A program made the position numbers and the translations under genes. From Parapedobacter tibetensis (GTDB lineage: Bacteria > Bacteroidota > Bacteroidia > Sphingobacteriales > Sphingobacteriaceae), in NCBI RefSeq assembly GCF_024704835.1, contig NZ_JAMXBE010000005.1, positions 1 to 64,000 of the forward strand: DNA of 64,000 bases, in the 5' to 3' direction. This document shows, piece by piece, positions 27,523 to 36,307 of the stretch. The number at the start of each line of letters is the position of its first letter. The first letter of the stretch is position 1. The notes under the pieces are model-generated. The model ran no database searches. It was not told where the DNA came from and was given only the letters and a program-made list of their open reading frames with translations.

Positions 27523-29455
27523 GATTTACAAGTTTTCTGATTAATGTTTGCTCTTGCAGCATTTCCCTGACTGCATCCTTAATTCCTTTTACATCGTACA
27601 GGCACTCCTGAAATAACTCAGCTGGTCTACCGTGCTCAATAATACGGTCGGGAACACCCAGAATACGTACAGTTGCTCTATACCGATGCATGGCCATAAA
27701 TTCCAGCACGGCACTACCCAGTCCTCCTATTATGCAGCCATCCTCAACGGTAATAATGTGATCAAAGTTTTGAAAAACATGATGCAATAAGTCTTGATCG
27801 ATAGGTTTTACAAATCGCATATCAACGTGCGCAGGACAAATCCCTTCCTTTTCCAATTGGTCGCAAGCATCACTGGCAAAGTTTCCAGGATGTCCGAACG
27901 TTAGAATGGCAACGTCCGACCCTTCTCTTAGGGTCCTTCCTGTTCCTATTTTTATCGCCTTTAGGGGCTTTCTCCAGTCAAGAGTAACACCTTGTCCTCT
28001 TGGATATCGAATAATAAAGGGTTGATCAATGCTGGGAAGCTGCGCCGTATACATTAGGTTTCTTAATTCCATTTCGTTCATTGGGGCGCTGATGATGACA
28101 TGAGGCAGGCAACGCGAATAGGCAATGTCGTAAATACCGTGATGGGTTGCTCCATCCTCGCCAACCAAACCACCTCTATCTAGGCAGAAAATGACAGGCA
28201 AACGTTGTAGTACCACATCATGCACTAACTGATCATACCCTCTTTGCATAAAGGATGAATAGATATTGCAAAAAACTTTCAGTCCCTGTGTGGCCAATCC
28301 AGCAGATAGCGTAACCGCATGCTGCTCACATATGCCTACATCAAATGTTCTGTCGGGCATTTTTTCCATCATAAATTTCAGGGAAGATCCAGACAGCATA
28401 GCGGGCGTTATTCCCACTATCTTATCATTTGATTCTGCAAGCTCTACGATGGTATGTCCAAAAACATCTTGGTATTTAGGAGGCTGCGGAGCACTGATAG
28501 GTGGCTTATGGATTTTTCCACTGATCTTGTCAAAGAGTCCCGGAAAATGCCATAAGGTTTTCTCCCGTTCAGCAGGAAGGTACCCCTTTCCTTTAGTAGT
28601 CACCACATGAAGAAGCTTCGGCCCTGGAATACGTTTCAAATCCTTTAACACATCCACTAACTTTAAAACGTCATGCCCGTCAACAGAACCAAAATATCTT
28701 AAGTTTAGGGCTTCGAAAAAATTAGAATGTTCTGACACAAGGCTCTTTATCTGAGATTTAGCCCGATTCAGTATCTGCTTGGATCGTTCGCCTACCAGTG
28801 GCAATCGATCGATGGTATGACCAACATTCTTGCGTATCTTATTGTATGTTTTTGAAAGTGACAGGTGTGTTAAATACTCTTTTAATGCACCAACATTTGG
28901 GTCAATAGACATACAGTTATCATTTAGTATAATAATGATATCTGTACCTGCTATCCCCGCGTGGTTGAGTGCTTCAAAAGCCATTCCCGCAGTCATGGCT
29001 CCATCACCAATTACGGCGATATGCTGCTTATCAAGTTCGCCCTTATGTTTGGCAGCGATTGCCATTCCTAGGGCTGCTGATATAGAAGTGGAGGAATGGC
29101 CCGTTCCAAACGTATCATATTCACTTTCCGCCCTCCGTGGAAAACCACTAATACCTCTGTGTTTTCGAATGGTATTAAAAATAGCTCTTCTGCCTGTAAG
29201 TATTTTATGCCCATAAGCCTGATGACCCACATCCCAAACCAACTGGTCATAAGGTGTATTCATGACATAATGGATTGCAGCTGTCAGCTCAACGGTTCCC
29301 AAACTAGCTCCAAAATGTCCTCCGTTCAAACTAACTGCCTCGATAATAAATGATCGTAATTCGTTACATAATTGGGGAAGCTGTGAAGAGTGCATCTTTC
29401 GCAAATCTGCGGGAAAATGTATCCGATCAAGTAATGGTAATTTGAGATTCTTCAT
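27509..29455 (-). CDS. dxs: 1-deoxy-D-xylulose 5-phosphate synthase
   Basis: The 648-residue thiamine diphosphate enzyme condenses pyruvate and glyceraldehyde 3-phosphate, the committed and usually flux-limiting MEP step. Visible motifs are WDVGHQAYGHKILTGRR, the ThDP/Mg motif GDGAMTAGMAFEALNHAG...LNDN, and the transketolase-type central domain with DVGICEQHAVTLSAG. It overlaps ispH and follows the prenyl synthase by 130 bp, so precursor supply is encoded at the 5' end of the cluster. Confidence 0.97.
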   Translation of the reverse strand: MKNLKLPLLDRIHFPADLRKMHSSQLPQLCNELRSFIIEAVSLNGGHFGASLGTVELTAAIHYVMNTPYDQLVWDVGHQAYGHKILTGRRAIFNTIRKHRGISGFPRRAESEYDTFGTGHSSTSISAALGMAIAAKHKGELDKQHIAVIGDGAMTAGMAFEALNHAGIAGTDIIIILNDNCMSIDPNVGALKEYLTHLSLSKTYNKIRKNVGHTIDRLPLVGERSKQILNRAKSQIKSLVSEHSNFFEALNLRYFGSVDGHDVLKLVDVLKDLKRIPGPKLLHVVTTKGKGYLPAEREKTLWHFPGLFDKISGKIHKPPISAPQPPKYQDVFGHTIVELAESNDKIVGITPAMLSGSSLKFMMEKMPDRTFDVGICEQHAVTLSAGLATQGLKVFCNIYSSFMQRGYDQLVHDVVLQRLPVIFCLDRGGLVGEDGATHHGIYDIAYSRCLPHVIISAPMNEMELRNLMYTAQLPSIDQPFIIRYPRGQGVTLDWRKPLKAIKIGTGRTLREGSDVAILTFGHPGNFASDACDQLEKEGICPAHVDMRFVKPIDQDLLHHVFQNFDHIITVEDGCIIGGLGSAVLEFMAMHRYRATVRILGVPDRIIEHGRPAELFQECLYDVKGIKDAVREMLQEQTLIRKLVNHESI

Positions 29456-29584
29456 GGCTGGAGTATTTAATGATAAATAGGTAACTATCAGGAGTCATGC
29501 TAGCTCATACGCCAATCCATCAAAGGCCTATGTCTATTGTATCGGATTCATATCGCTTATTTGCATAGAAGCATATTCAATTAT

Positions 29585-30556
29585 TTAAGATTGGCGGACC
29601 AGTAAAAAATTGGCTAATTCCGTAAGTTTTTCCTTCTTGTAAGCAGGCACGTCAATTTTGTCTAGACTACTAAAAGCAATATCTGTATAATGCATGATTG
29701 CTTCATTGGCCCATTGATCTACCTGCAGCTCTTTGTATAAGTCAATAACAGCATGGATTCTGCTCTCGCCAGGCTTCTTCATCGCGTCTTTCAGCTGTTT
29801 TTTCTGTTGTAGATTTGCCCCTTCAAAAGCCTTCAATAAAAGTGCTGTTTTTTTGTTTTCTAAAATATCACTCCCCACTTGTTTCCCCATTTTGGCAGTG
29901 TCTCCAAATGCGTCCAAAAAATCATCCTGTATCTGAAAAGCAATACCCATGTTTTTCCCGAACTCATACATGTAAAGCTGTTGCTGGGCATTTGCCGAAC
30001 CAATAATGGCCCCAATTTGAGCAGCAGTTCCTAAGAGAACAGACGTCTTAAAAGTGATCATTTTGAGGTAGTCTGTATAACTGATGCTTTCAATTTCACT
30101 TTCCTCAAAATCGATATCCATTTGCTGCCCTTCACATATTTTGCAAGCCATTTCAGAAAACAAATCGATAATCAGTCCTCGATACGCTTCGTTGGTTTTG
30201 TTTAGAAATGAAAAGGCATGAATCAGCAAAATGTCTCCAGCCAATATGGCTGTATTTTCTCCATATTTAATGTGTAGGGTAGGGCGACCTCTTCGGAGTA
30301 TGGAGCGGTCCATAATATCATCATGAACAAGTGTGAAATTATGAAATAGCTCAATCCCATTGCCTACCGTATAGGAATCCGGATGTATCTCATTAAAAAG
30401 CTCGTTGCTCATCAAGCATAAAACGGGCCTTATCCGTTTACCTGGATAATCCATAAAGTAAACAACTGAATCATAGAGGTTTTCGGGAGAAGATGGGAAC
30501 CCTATAGATCCCAACTGGTTCTGAAAGAGTTCATAAATTTTTGCGAACGAGTGCAT
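29585..30556 (-). CDS. Trans-prenyl diphosphate synthase (FPP/GGPP type)
   Basis: The 323-residue enzyme has the first Asp-rich motif HDDIMD (D79-D80...D83), RRGRPT, and the second motif QIQDDFLD near 208. There is no two-residue insertion in the first motif, and Phe 74 sits five residues before it. That pattern is typical of archaeal-type geranylgeranyl synthases rather than IspA-type FPP synthases, so a C20 product is possible; C15 cannot be excluded. It is the first gene of the cluster and would feed the six cyclases. No convincing -7 element was found upstream. Confidence 0.93.
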   Translation of the reverse strand: MHSFAKIYELFQNQLGSIGFPSSPENLYDSVVYFMDYPGKRIRPVLCLMSNELFNEIHPDSYTVGNGIELFHNFTLVHDDIMDRSILRRGRPTLHIKYGENTAILAGDILLIHAFSFLNKTNEAYRGLIIDLFSEMACKICEGQQMDIDFEESEIESISYTDYLKMITFKTSVLLGTAAQIGAIIGSANAQQQLYMYEFGKNMGIAFQIQDDFLDAFGDTAKMGKQVGSDILENKKTALLLKAFEGANLQQKKQLKDAMKKPGESRIHAVIDLYKELQVDQWANEAIMHYTDIAFSSLDKIDVPAYKKEKLTELANFLLVRQS

Positions 30557-30839
30557 AGGCTTGCTGTTGGAAACAAAGAGTAGAACTTTTTAGAGATAAA
30601 ATCCGTAGATTCTTTAGCATTAAAATCCTTGGAAAAAGTAGATGTTACACTTAAAGTTAGTTAAGTATTTATCATAATGGTTTGTTCGTTTTGTTCATTC
30701 TGTTTTGCTGCTATCCAACCGAAACCGGTTTTTTCCACTAATCGTTTATTTGTGACTTATTACGGGCATTTCGCTCGTTATTGAAAAAGAGGTCTCCTCC
30801 GCCCGTGAGAACAGGCAGAAGGAATGGGTTTGTTACCCT

Positions 30840-31137
30840 TATTCGGTTGAAACAGTTTGAAACCGGGCAATTCAAAGCGCAGATCAATGAAGAGATTGCC
30901 AATGCCAGCCAGCAGCTGTTCATCGGGAAGGAACAGATCGTGATTGCCAAGGAAGCCCTGGAACTGACTGCGGAGGCATTGAACCAGCGCATTGAGCGGC
31001 AGAAACTCAGAACGGCCATGCCCTTCGAGGTTTTCCAGGCGCAGCGGTTTTTCCTGCAAGCACAGCTGGATTACCTGCAAGCCGTCAGCGAATACAATAA
31101 AGCGCATTTTGCGCTGAAGGTGGCACGGGGGGGGACC
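30840..31137 (+). pseudogene. TolC-type efflux protein, C-terminal fragment
   Basis: The reading frame in front of the recombinase encodes a helical segment (FKAQINEEIANASQQ, KEALELTAEALNQRIERQK, QAQLDYLQAVSEYNKAHFAL) that is the typical last coiled-coil repeat of TolC/OprM outer-membrane efflux proteins. No beta-strands or signal are present. It continues in frame into the recombinase gene, which makes the recombinase look artificially long. It is a relic at the boundary of the cassette region. Confidence 0.7.
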
Positions 31138-31221
31138 TATAGCAATGTCAGTAAGCTTTCGAAGCTGGTGGGGTTCAGGGATTCCCCCTCTCGGAGATGC
31201 CGTTTTTTTTGTTCCCCGCAA

Positions 31222-32400
31222 ATGATGATGTTTGCTAAAATAAAAGGCAATTCCTATCTTGGACGACACTTTCCAATTGAAATGGCGAGGCAGAAACAGA
31301 TCATCTTACATCATGAGGTTATCGACAATAAGCCGGTGGCGTTGCTGCGCTTTCCGTTTGACCGCGACCTCATGGCTATTGTGAAAACCATCCCGGAGGC
31401 CCGTTGGCAAACCCGGGCCTGGGCTATACCCAGTTCGGATACCGTAGTCAGCGATCTACTCCAATTGTTCAAAGGAATGGCTTGGCTAGACTATTCCGGT
31501 TTCAAACCCGCGGAAAAACCCAAGTCGGTCGCCACCTCCGTCACATTGCCTCAATTGACGCTTGATGTCCGTGTTGCAATAGACCGCTTCAGTGATTGGA
31601 TGCGGAGCAAACTGTATAGTGACAGTACGGTGAGGACTTATACCGGGGCCTTACAATTATTCCTTCGATATTTGGAAAACAAGCCCTTGGCTGAAATCGG
31701 AAATGAAGACCTTGAACAGTTTGTTAAAGGCTACATTATCGCTGGTAATTATTCTGCTTCATTTCAAAACCAGGTCGTCAATGGAGTTAAACTTTTCTTT
31801 CGTATCATCCAAAACAAAAAGTTGGATCCAGACCGAATCCACAGGCCGAAAACACCAAAACTACTCCCTAACGTTTTGAGCAAGGAAGAAGTAAAGGAGA
31901 TTCTCGAAGCACATCGGAATGTCAAACATAAAATCATGTTGTCCTTGATTTATGCCTGTGGACTCAGGCGAAGTGAGTTGCTTAACCTTAAGATACACGA
32001 TGTTGATTCCAAAAGACACTTGCTGATTGTCAGACGAGCAAAGGGGCAAAAGGATAGGGTTGTGCCGTTGTCAGATAAGGCACTTACCTTGCTACGAGAC
32101 TATTATAGGAACGAAAAGCCGCTCAATTTCCTGTTTGAGGGAGATAGACGCGGTGAGCAGTATAGCGGAACCAGTTTGCAGAAAGTGTTAAAATCAGCCC
32201 TGGAAAAGGCTAAGATCAAAAAACCGGTCACGTTGCATTGGCTTAGGCACAGCTATGCCACGCACCTTTTGGAAAATGGAACAGACCTGAGATATATTCA
32301 GGAAATTTTGGGACAAAAAAGTAGCAAGACCACAGAAATCTATACACATGTGAGTACCAAAAGTATCCAGCGAATCAAATCTCCCTTCGATGATTTGTGA
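31222..32400 (+). CDS. Tyrosine recombinase (XerC/integron-integrase-like)
   Basis: The start is set at the ATG triplet 31222-31230, because earlier codons belong to a TolC relic. The ~392-residue protein has an N-terminal ~100-residue module (LRFPFDRDLMAIVKTIPEARW), a SAM-like core-binding domain (~residues 105-200), and a catalytic domain with the full set: Arg in GLRRSELL, Lys in AKGQKDR, HxxR in LHWLRHSYATHLL, His/Tyr in TEIYTHVS. No IntI-specific insertion is visible before the HxxR box. The gene is followed at once by three packages bounded by palindromic sites, so it is the likely recombinase for them. Confidence 0.9.
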   Translation: MMMFAKIKGNSYLGRHFPIEMARQKQIILHHEVIDNKPVALLRFPFDRDLMAIVKTIPEARWQTRAWAIPSSDTVVSDLLQLFKGMAWLDYSGFKPAEKPKSVATSVTLPQLTLDVRVAIDRFSDWMRSKLYSDSTVRTYTGALQLFLRYLENKPLAEIGNEDLEQFVKGYIIAGNYSASFQNQVVNGVKLFFRIIQNKKLDPDRIHRPKTPKLLPNVLSKEEVKEILEAHRNVKHKIMLSLIYACGLRRSELLNLKIHDVDSKRHLLIVRRAKGQKDRVVPLSDKALTLLRDYYRNEKPLNFLFEGDRRGEQYSGTSLQKVLKSALEKAKIKKPVTLHWLRHSYATHLLENGTDLRYIQEILGQKSSKTTEIYTHVSTKSIQRIKSPFDDL

Positions 32401-32426
32401 GAAGAAAATAATAATCACTATAGGTG

Positions 32427-32473
32427 TAACAAGCCGTCCGGATTTGGTGGGCTTGTTATCAAAAAGGTGTAAC
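32427..32473 (+). other. Compact palindrome with direct repeats, candidate primary recombination site or terminator
   Basis: TAACAAGCC (32427-32435) is the exact complement of GGCTTGTTA (32450-32458), 14 nt apart. AGGTGTAAC occurs twice, overlapping the left arm at 32422-32430 and again at 32465-32473. There is no T-run, so it is not a typical terminator. Its TAAC/GTTA ends resemble those of the three long sites downstream; an attI-like role is an inference. Confidence 0.4.
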
Positions 32474-32507
32474 TATAAATGAGTTGTGGTGCATTTAAAA
32501 CAAACAA

Positions 32508-33206
32508 ATGACAGAAGGATTACCCAATTGGATTGAACTACTATTTCTGACTACGTGTTTAGGGACAATTGGATTTTTCTATTACTCAAATGGAAAGCCA
32601 AAAAAATTGACCTTATTGATAATTTTATGGTCGGTTGTTCATTCAGTTTTAGCCTATAATGGATTTTATCAAAACACCGAATCAATTCCACCAAGATTCG
32701 GATTAATTTTAATTCCAGCCGTTTTTTTTATCGTATTTGGTTTGCTTCCAAAACAACAAAAGTGGTTTTTAAAAGAAAGAAATACTAAAATCAGTACTTT
32801 TTTACATATCGTCAGACTTCCTGTGGAAATAGTACTCTTTGAATTATTTGTTCATAAAATGGTTCCTGAGCTAATGACCTTTGCGGGAAGGAACTTTGAT
32901 ATTTCAATGGGCATTACTGCACCGATTATAGGTTATTTGTTTATGGCAAATAAAATAAGTAAAAAGGGACTTTTGGTTTGGAATGTAATCGGACTAATAT
33001 TAGTTCTATACATTCTCACAAATGGAATATTATCTGCCGAGCTTCCATTTCAACAATTTGGATTTGAACAACCAAATCGGGGAATTAATTATTTCCCATT
33101 TGTCCTATTGCCTGCTATGATAGTACCAATTGTGATTTGGACTCATTTATCTGATATAATTAAACTGAATAAAGAAATAAAAACGACACCACAACACAGT
33201 GTATAA
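32508..33206 (+). CDS. Multi-pass membrane protein of unknown function (package 1)
   Basis: The 232-residue protein has about seven hydrophobic segments and no recognised motif. The gene is clearly more AT-rich than the flanking chromosome. Its stop codon lies inside the left arm of the first palindromic site (the TAA is part of GTGTATAAGCC), as commonly seen for cassette genes that end in their own recombination site. Confidence 0.65.
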   Translation: MTEGLPNWIELLFLTTCLGTIGFFYYSNGKPKKLTLLIILWSVVHSVLAYNGFYQNTESIPPRFGLILIPAVFFIVFGLLPKQQKWFLKERNTKISTFLHIVRLPVEIVLFELFVHKMVPELMTFAGRNFDISMGITAPIIGYLFMANKISKKGLLVWNVIGLILVLYILTNGILSAELPFQQFGFEQPNRGINYFPFVLLPAMIVPIVIWTHLSDIIKLNKEIKTTPQHSV

Positions 33207-33319
33207 GCCATTGCTTATTCTTACCCCTTCTGAAAATTACTGCGAAATTTTTAGCTTGGTGTGTACTTGCAAAGGTTCAAGTTAACCCACGCAACGGCTC
33301 ATACACAAAACCGTTAGCG
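33189..33319 (+). repeat. attC-like palindromic site 1
   Basis: The left arm GTGTATAAGCCATTGC (33199-33214) pairs with GCAACGGCTCATACAC (33291-33306), with two G-T/A-C type differences, across a 76-nt spacer. The site ends in CCGTTAGCG (33311-33319). The outer left box is weak (CCACAAC, 33189-33195). Length, layout and ending match the sites at 35481 and 36836. Confidence 0.75.
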
Positions 33320-33348
33320 TTCATGCTGAGAAAAAAATCGAATAGTAT

Positions 33349-34281
33349 ATGATTGATAAAATGCAAAAAACAGTTCTTAAGGCTAATTCAATAAGCAAAG
33401 CCTTTTTGAATGTAAAAGCTGTGAACAATATCTCGTTCGCTGTAGAGCAAGGCGATATTTATGCTTTTCTGGGACCAAATGGTGCAGGGAAAACTACAAC
33501 ACTTCGCATGTTACTTGATATTATTAAACCGGACAGCGGACATATAGAATGGAATCTGAATGGCAAACAAAATCTGTTACCGGATGCCGAACATATTGGT
33601 TACTTACCCGAAGAGAGAGGCCTCTATCTGGATATTCCGATACTTAAATCATTGGTTTATCTGGCCACCATACGAGGAATGGAAAAGACGCATGCAAAAA
33701 AAGCTGCTTTGGAGTGGATGGAAAGACTGGGCCTTGCGGATCGAGCTAAAGAAAAACTTCAAGTTCTTTCAAAAGGAAATCAACAAAAGATTCAGTTTGT
33801 GGCTTCAATTCTTCATAAACCTGAATTTGCAATCCTGGACGAGCCTTTTTCCGGCTTAGATCCCCTTAATCAGGAAATATTTATAGATTTTATTAAAGAA
33901 ATCAATAATCAGGGAACTACAATCCTGTTAAGCGCACATCAAATGTCACTGGTTGAAAAAGTTGCCAATAAACTATTTCTCATAAATAACGGCAAAGAGG
34001 TGTATAACGGATCTTTATCCGGCATATATCAATCATTTGGTGAAAAAATAATTATTGAACTTCAACTTGAATCCCCTTTTAATGAAACTACATTTCAAAA
34101 TTTGAAGGGAGTTGATAGTGTAATCCGCGTTGATGATTTTCGTGCAAAAATTACATATGGACCACAATCCAGCATGAAAAATGTTTTGCATGATTTGACT
34201 AAAATTGATGGGATTTGTGATATAACCAGCCACAAGCCCGACCTTCATGAAATTTTTCTTCAACTTGTAAAAAAACAATGA
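33349..34281 (+). CDS. ABC-2 type exporter, ATP-binding subunit (package 2)
   Basis: The 310-residue protein shows Walker A GPNGAGKTTT, Q-loop region YLPEERGLY, signature LSKGNQQKIQF and Walker B AILDEPFSGLDP, followed by a ~90-residue C-terminal domain. It resembles NatA/CcmA-type exporters. A second start at 33361 is possible. It overlaps the permease by ATGA. The AT-rich base composition differs from the chromosome around it. Confidence 0.9.
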   Translation: MIDKMQKTVLKANSISKAFLNVKAVNNISFAVEQGDIYAFLGPNGAGKTTTLRMLLDIIKPDSGHIEWNLNGKQNLLPDAEHIGYLPEERGLYLDIPILKSLVYLATIRGMEKTHAKKAALEWMERLGLADRAKEKLQVLSKGNQQKIQFVASILHKPEFAILDEPFSGLDPLNQEIFIDFIKEINNQGTTILLSAHQMSLVEKVANKLFLINNGKEVYNGSLSGIYQSFGEKIIIELQLESPFNETTFQNLKGVDSVIRVDDFRAKITYGPQSSMKNVLHDLTKIDGICDITSHKPDLHEIFLQLVKKQ

Positions 34282-35468
34282 CTATGAAATATTTAAAACA
34301 AGTAATAACTGTAACAAGTTGGGAGTTCAGTCGATTTTTCAAACCCAAAAATGAGGCCCTGGGTATAGTAATTATGCTTGTGGTATCGACTGTTTTTTTC
34401 TTTGGTGGTAGATACGCGTTTTCCGACTCGGATAAAAAATTGGAAATCAGTGTGTTAAATAATACGGATGTTACATTAACCGAATTCCTGAATAGTCATT
34501 ATGTTTTAAATGAGATTCCAATAGACGATAAGGCTAATTTTATCGGTGATTTGGGAAATGAAAGAGACAGAGTTCTACTGGAAGCATATTCAGATAATTT
34601 TATACTTCACGCCTATAAAAACACTAGTGATATTAATAAAATCAAAGCCCATCTAACCGAATATCATAAACAAAGTGAAATGCAAAAAATCGGATTAAGT
34701 CCCGATGAGTTAACTACTGTATTGTCGCCGGCACCAGTAATTGAGTCTTTTGTATACACCGATAATTCGGGTAAAAGAGTAGTGCTTTCCTATTTTTTTG
34801 CCGGAATCATGCTTATGGCAGTATTCCTTAGTTTTGCTTATCAGTTTACCGCTATTACAGGCGAAAAGCAGTTGAAAATAACCGAACAAATTGTTTCTGC
34901 CATAAGTCCGCAAGTTTGGATGGATGGGAAAATTTTTGGAATAACCTTAACAGGTATATCATCCATGCTCATTTATGCAGTTTTGAGTATCGTTGGCGGA
35001 ATGCTTTTTTTTCAATTCAGGGGTTTGCCCGCATCCGGCATTCTTGATTATATATACTTGCCATCAATAGTTATATATTTGCCATTTGCCCTTGTCGGTA
35101 TTTTAACATGGAATGCAATACTGGCTGCCATTGCTTCAATTATTACCGAGCCTAACAATTCGGGTAAAAGTTCACTAATGATGCTTCCCTTGGTTTTTGT
35201 TATAGCGTCATTTTTAGTAACACGCGACCCTGATAGCGGATTGTCAATATTTCTTTCATGGTTTCCATTGACTTCTGCAACATCAATGCCCATGCGTTGG
35301 GCCATTACAGAGGTGGGATATTGGCAACTGGCTGGCTCATTTATTTTAATGGTGCTGACATTCTATTTTTTACGCAAACTTGCAGCTAAGATTTTCAGGG
35401 TATCAATCCTGATTACAGGGAAAGAACCTACATTTAGTGAAGTATATAAACTATCAAAACAGGCATGA
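34278..35468 (+). CDS. ABC-2 type exporter, NatB-like permease (package 2)
   Basis: The 396-residue protein has one N-terminal membrane segment (near 30-50), a large extracytoplasmic loop, and five to six clustered segments from ~165 to ~370, the NatB/ABC2_membrane_3 layout. It includes the conserved ITGEKQLKITEQIVSAISPQVWMDGK stretch in two halves. It is the partner of the overlapping ATPase. The substrate is unknown (family members export sodium, drugs or peptides). The palindromic site 2 begins 12 bp after its stop. Confidence 0.88.
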   Translation: MTMKYLKQVITVTSWEFSRFFKPKNEALGIVIMLVVSTVFFFGGRYAFSDSDKKLEISVLNNTDVTLTEFLNSHYVLNEIPIDDKANFIGDLGNERDRVLLEAYSDNFILHAYKNTSDINKIKAHLTEYHKQSEMQKIGLSPDELTTVLSPAPVIESFVYTDNSGKRVVLSYFFAGIMLMAVFLSFAYQFTAITGEKQLKITEQIVSAISPQVWMDGKIFGITLTGISSMLIYAVLSIVGGMLFFQFRGLPASGILDYIYLPSIVIYLPFALVGILTWNAILAAIASIITEPNNSGKSSLMMLPLVFVIASFLVTRDPDSGLSIFLSWFPLTSATSMPMRWAITEVGYWQLAGSFILMVLTFYFLRKLAAKIFRVSILITGKEPTFSEVYKLSKQA

Positions 35469-35480
35469 AAAAGCACGAAA

Positions 35481-35610
35481 CGCTAACAAAGTGTATATGC
35501 CATAAGGGTTGCCGTGGGTATTCAAGCGTTGTAACCCGCTCAAACTTTCGTGTCGGTGGACAGAAAACTACTCCGCAATCCCTTACGACACATACACTCG
35601 ACCGTTAGCG
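35481..35610 (+). repeat. attC-like palindromic site 2
   Basis: This is the clearest of the three. Outer boxes CGCTAAC (35481-35487) and GTTAGCG (35604-35610) are exact complements. Inside, GTGTATATGCC...GGGTTGC (35491-35512) pairs imperfectly with the arm at 35575-35597 (GCAATCCCTTAC...CATACAC). The 62-nt centre is unpaired. Total 130 bp, the size class of long integron attC sites. Confidence 0.8.
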
Positions 35611-35674
35611 GCAACTCTTGGACACTGCCAACTTGAAACTTTGATGCCTTTAATGAACTTTTTTACAAACTACT

Positions 35675-36238
35675 ATGACTGACTTTATTAAATTTTGCAA
35701 CAAACTTTCACCTCTTAATCAAGAATCGGTAAACGACTTATTGAATAATCTGAAAACAAAAACTTATCAGAAAGGAGATTTGCTGTTGAAAGATGGAACT
35801 GTTTGCAAACATTTATATTTCATTAATCAAGGACTAGTAAAAACTTTCTTCTACAAAAAAGACAAAGAATTTATAATGCGTTTCTTTCCAGAGAATGTAA
35901 TGTTTTCCATTCTTGAAAGTTACCTTACACAAACTCCGTCTAAGTTTATGATAATGGCTTTAGAGCCAACTATTGTTACCTTCATTCATCAAAACGATAT
36001 GGAACAGCTTTGTACCAAACACCATTGCATTGAAACTCTATTTAGAAAATTACTCTCTATTGCATCGCTGAATATGATGAAACGAATTAGTATAATGCTT
36101 GAAGATAATGCAACGGAACGCTACAATAAATTTGTTACGGAAAACAATAAATTACTTCAACGAATAAGTCTTGGGGACTTAGCAAGTTATATAGGCATCA
36201 CACAAGTTTCGTTAAGCAGAATAAGAGCAATAAAATGA
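35675..36238 (+). CDS. Crp/Fnr-family transcriptional regulator (package 3)
   Basis: The 187-residue protein has a cyclic-nucleotide-binding-like barrel (KTKTYQKGDLLLKDGTVCKHLYFI) without the cAMP-contacting Arg-Ser signature, and a short C-terminal helix-turn-helix (GDLASYIGITQVSLSRIRAI). It is typical of small Bacteroidota Crp/Fnr proteins. It precedes a membrane protein gene with its own promoter by 69 bp, so that gene is the likely target. Confidence 0.87.
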   Translation: MTDFIKFCNKLSPLNQESVNDLLNNLKTKTYQKGDLLLKDGTVCKHLYFINQGLVKTFFYKKDKEFIMRFFPENVMFSILESYLTQTPSKFMIMALEPTIVTFIHQNDMEQLCTKHHCIETLFRKLLSIASLNMMKRISIMLEDNATERYNKFVTENNKLLQRISLGDLASYIGITQVSLSRIRAIK

Positions 36239-36278
36239 CTATTTATCATTTGTTAAAAGATAGTTGGTTTCATCCATC

Positions 36279-36286
36279 TAAATTTG
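36279..36286 (+). promoter_or_regulatory. -7 element in front of the package-3 membrane protein
   Basis: TAAATTTG exactly fits TAnnTTTG and lies 21 bp before the ATG at 36308. No well-spaced -33 element is seen, consistent with activation by a regulator such as the Crp/Fnr protein encoded just upstream. Confidence 0.5.
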
Positions 36287-36307
36287 TAAAAATTAAATTC
36301 ATAAAAT

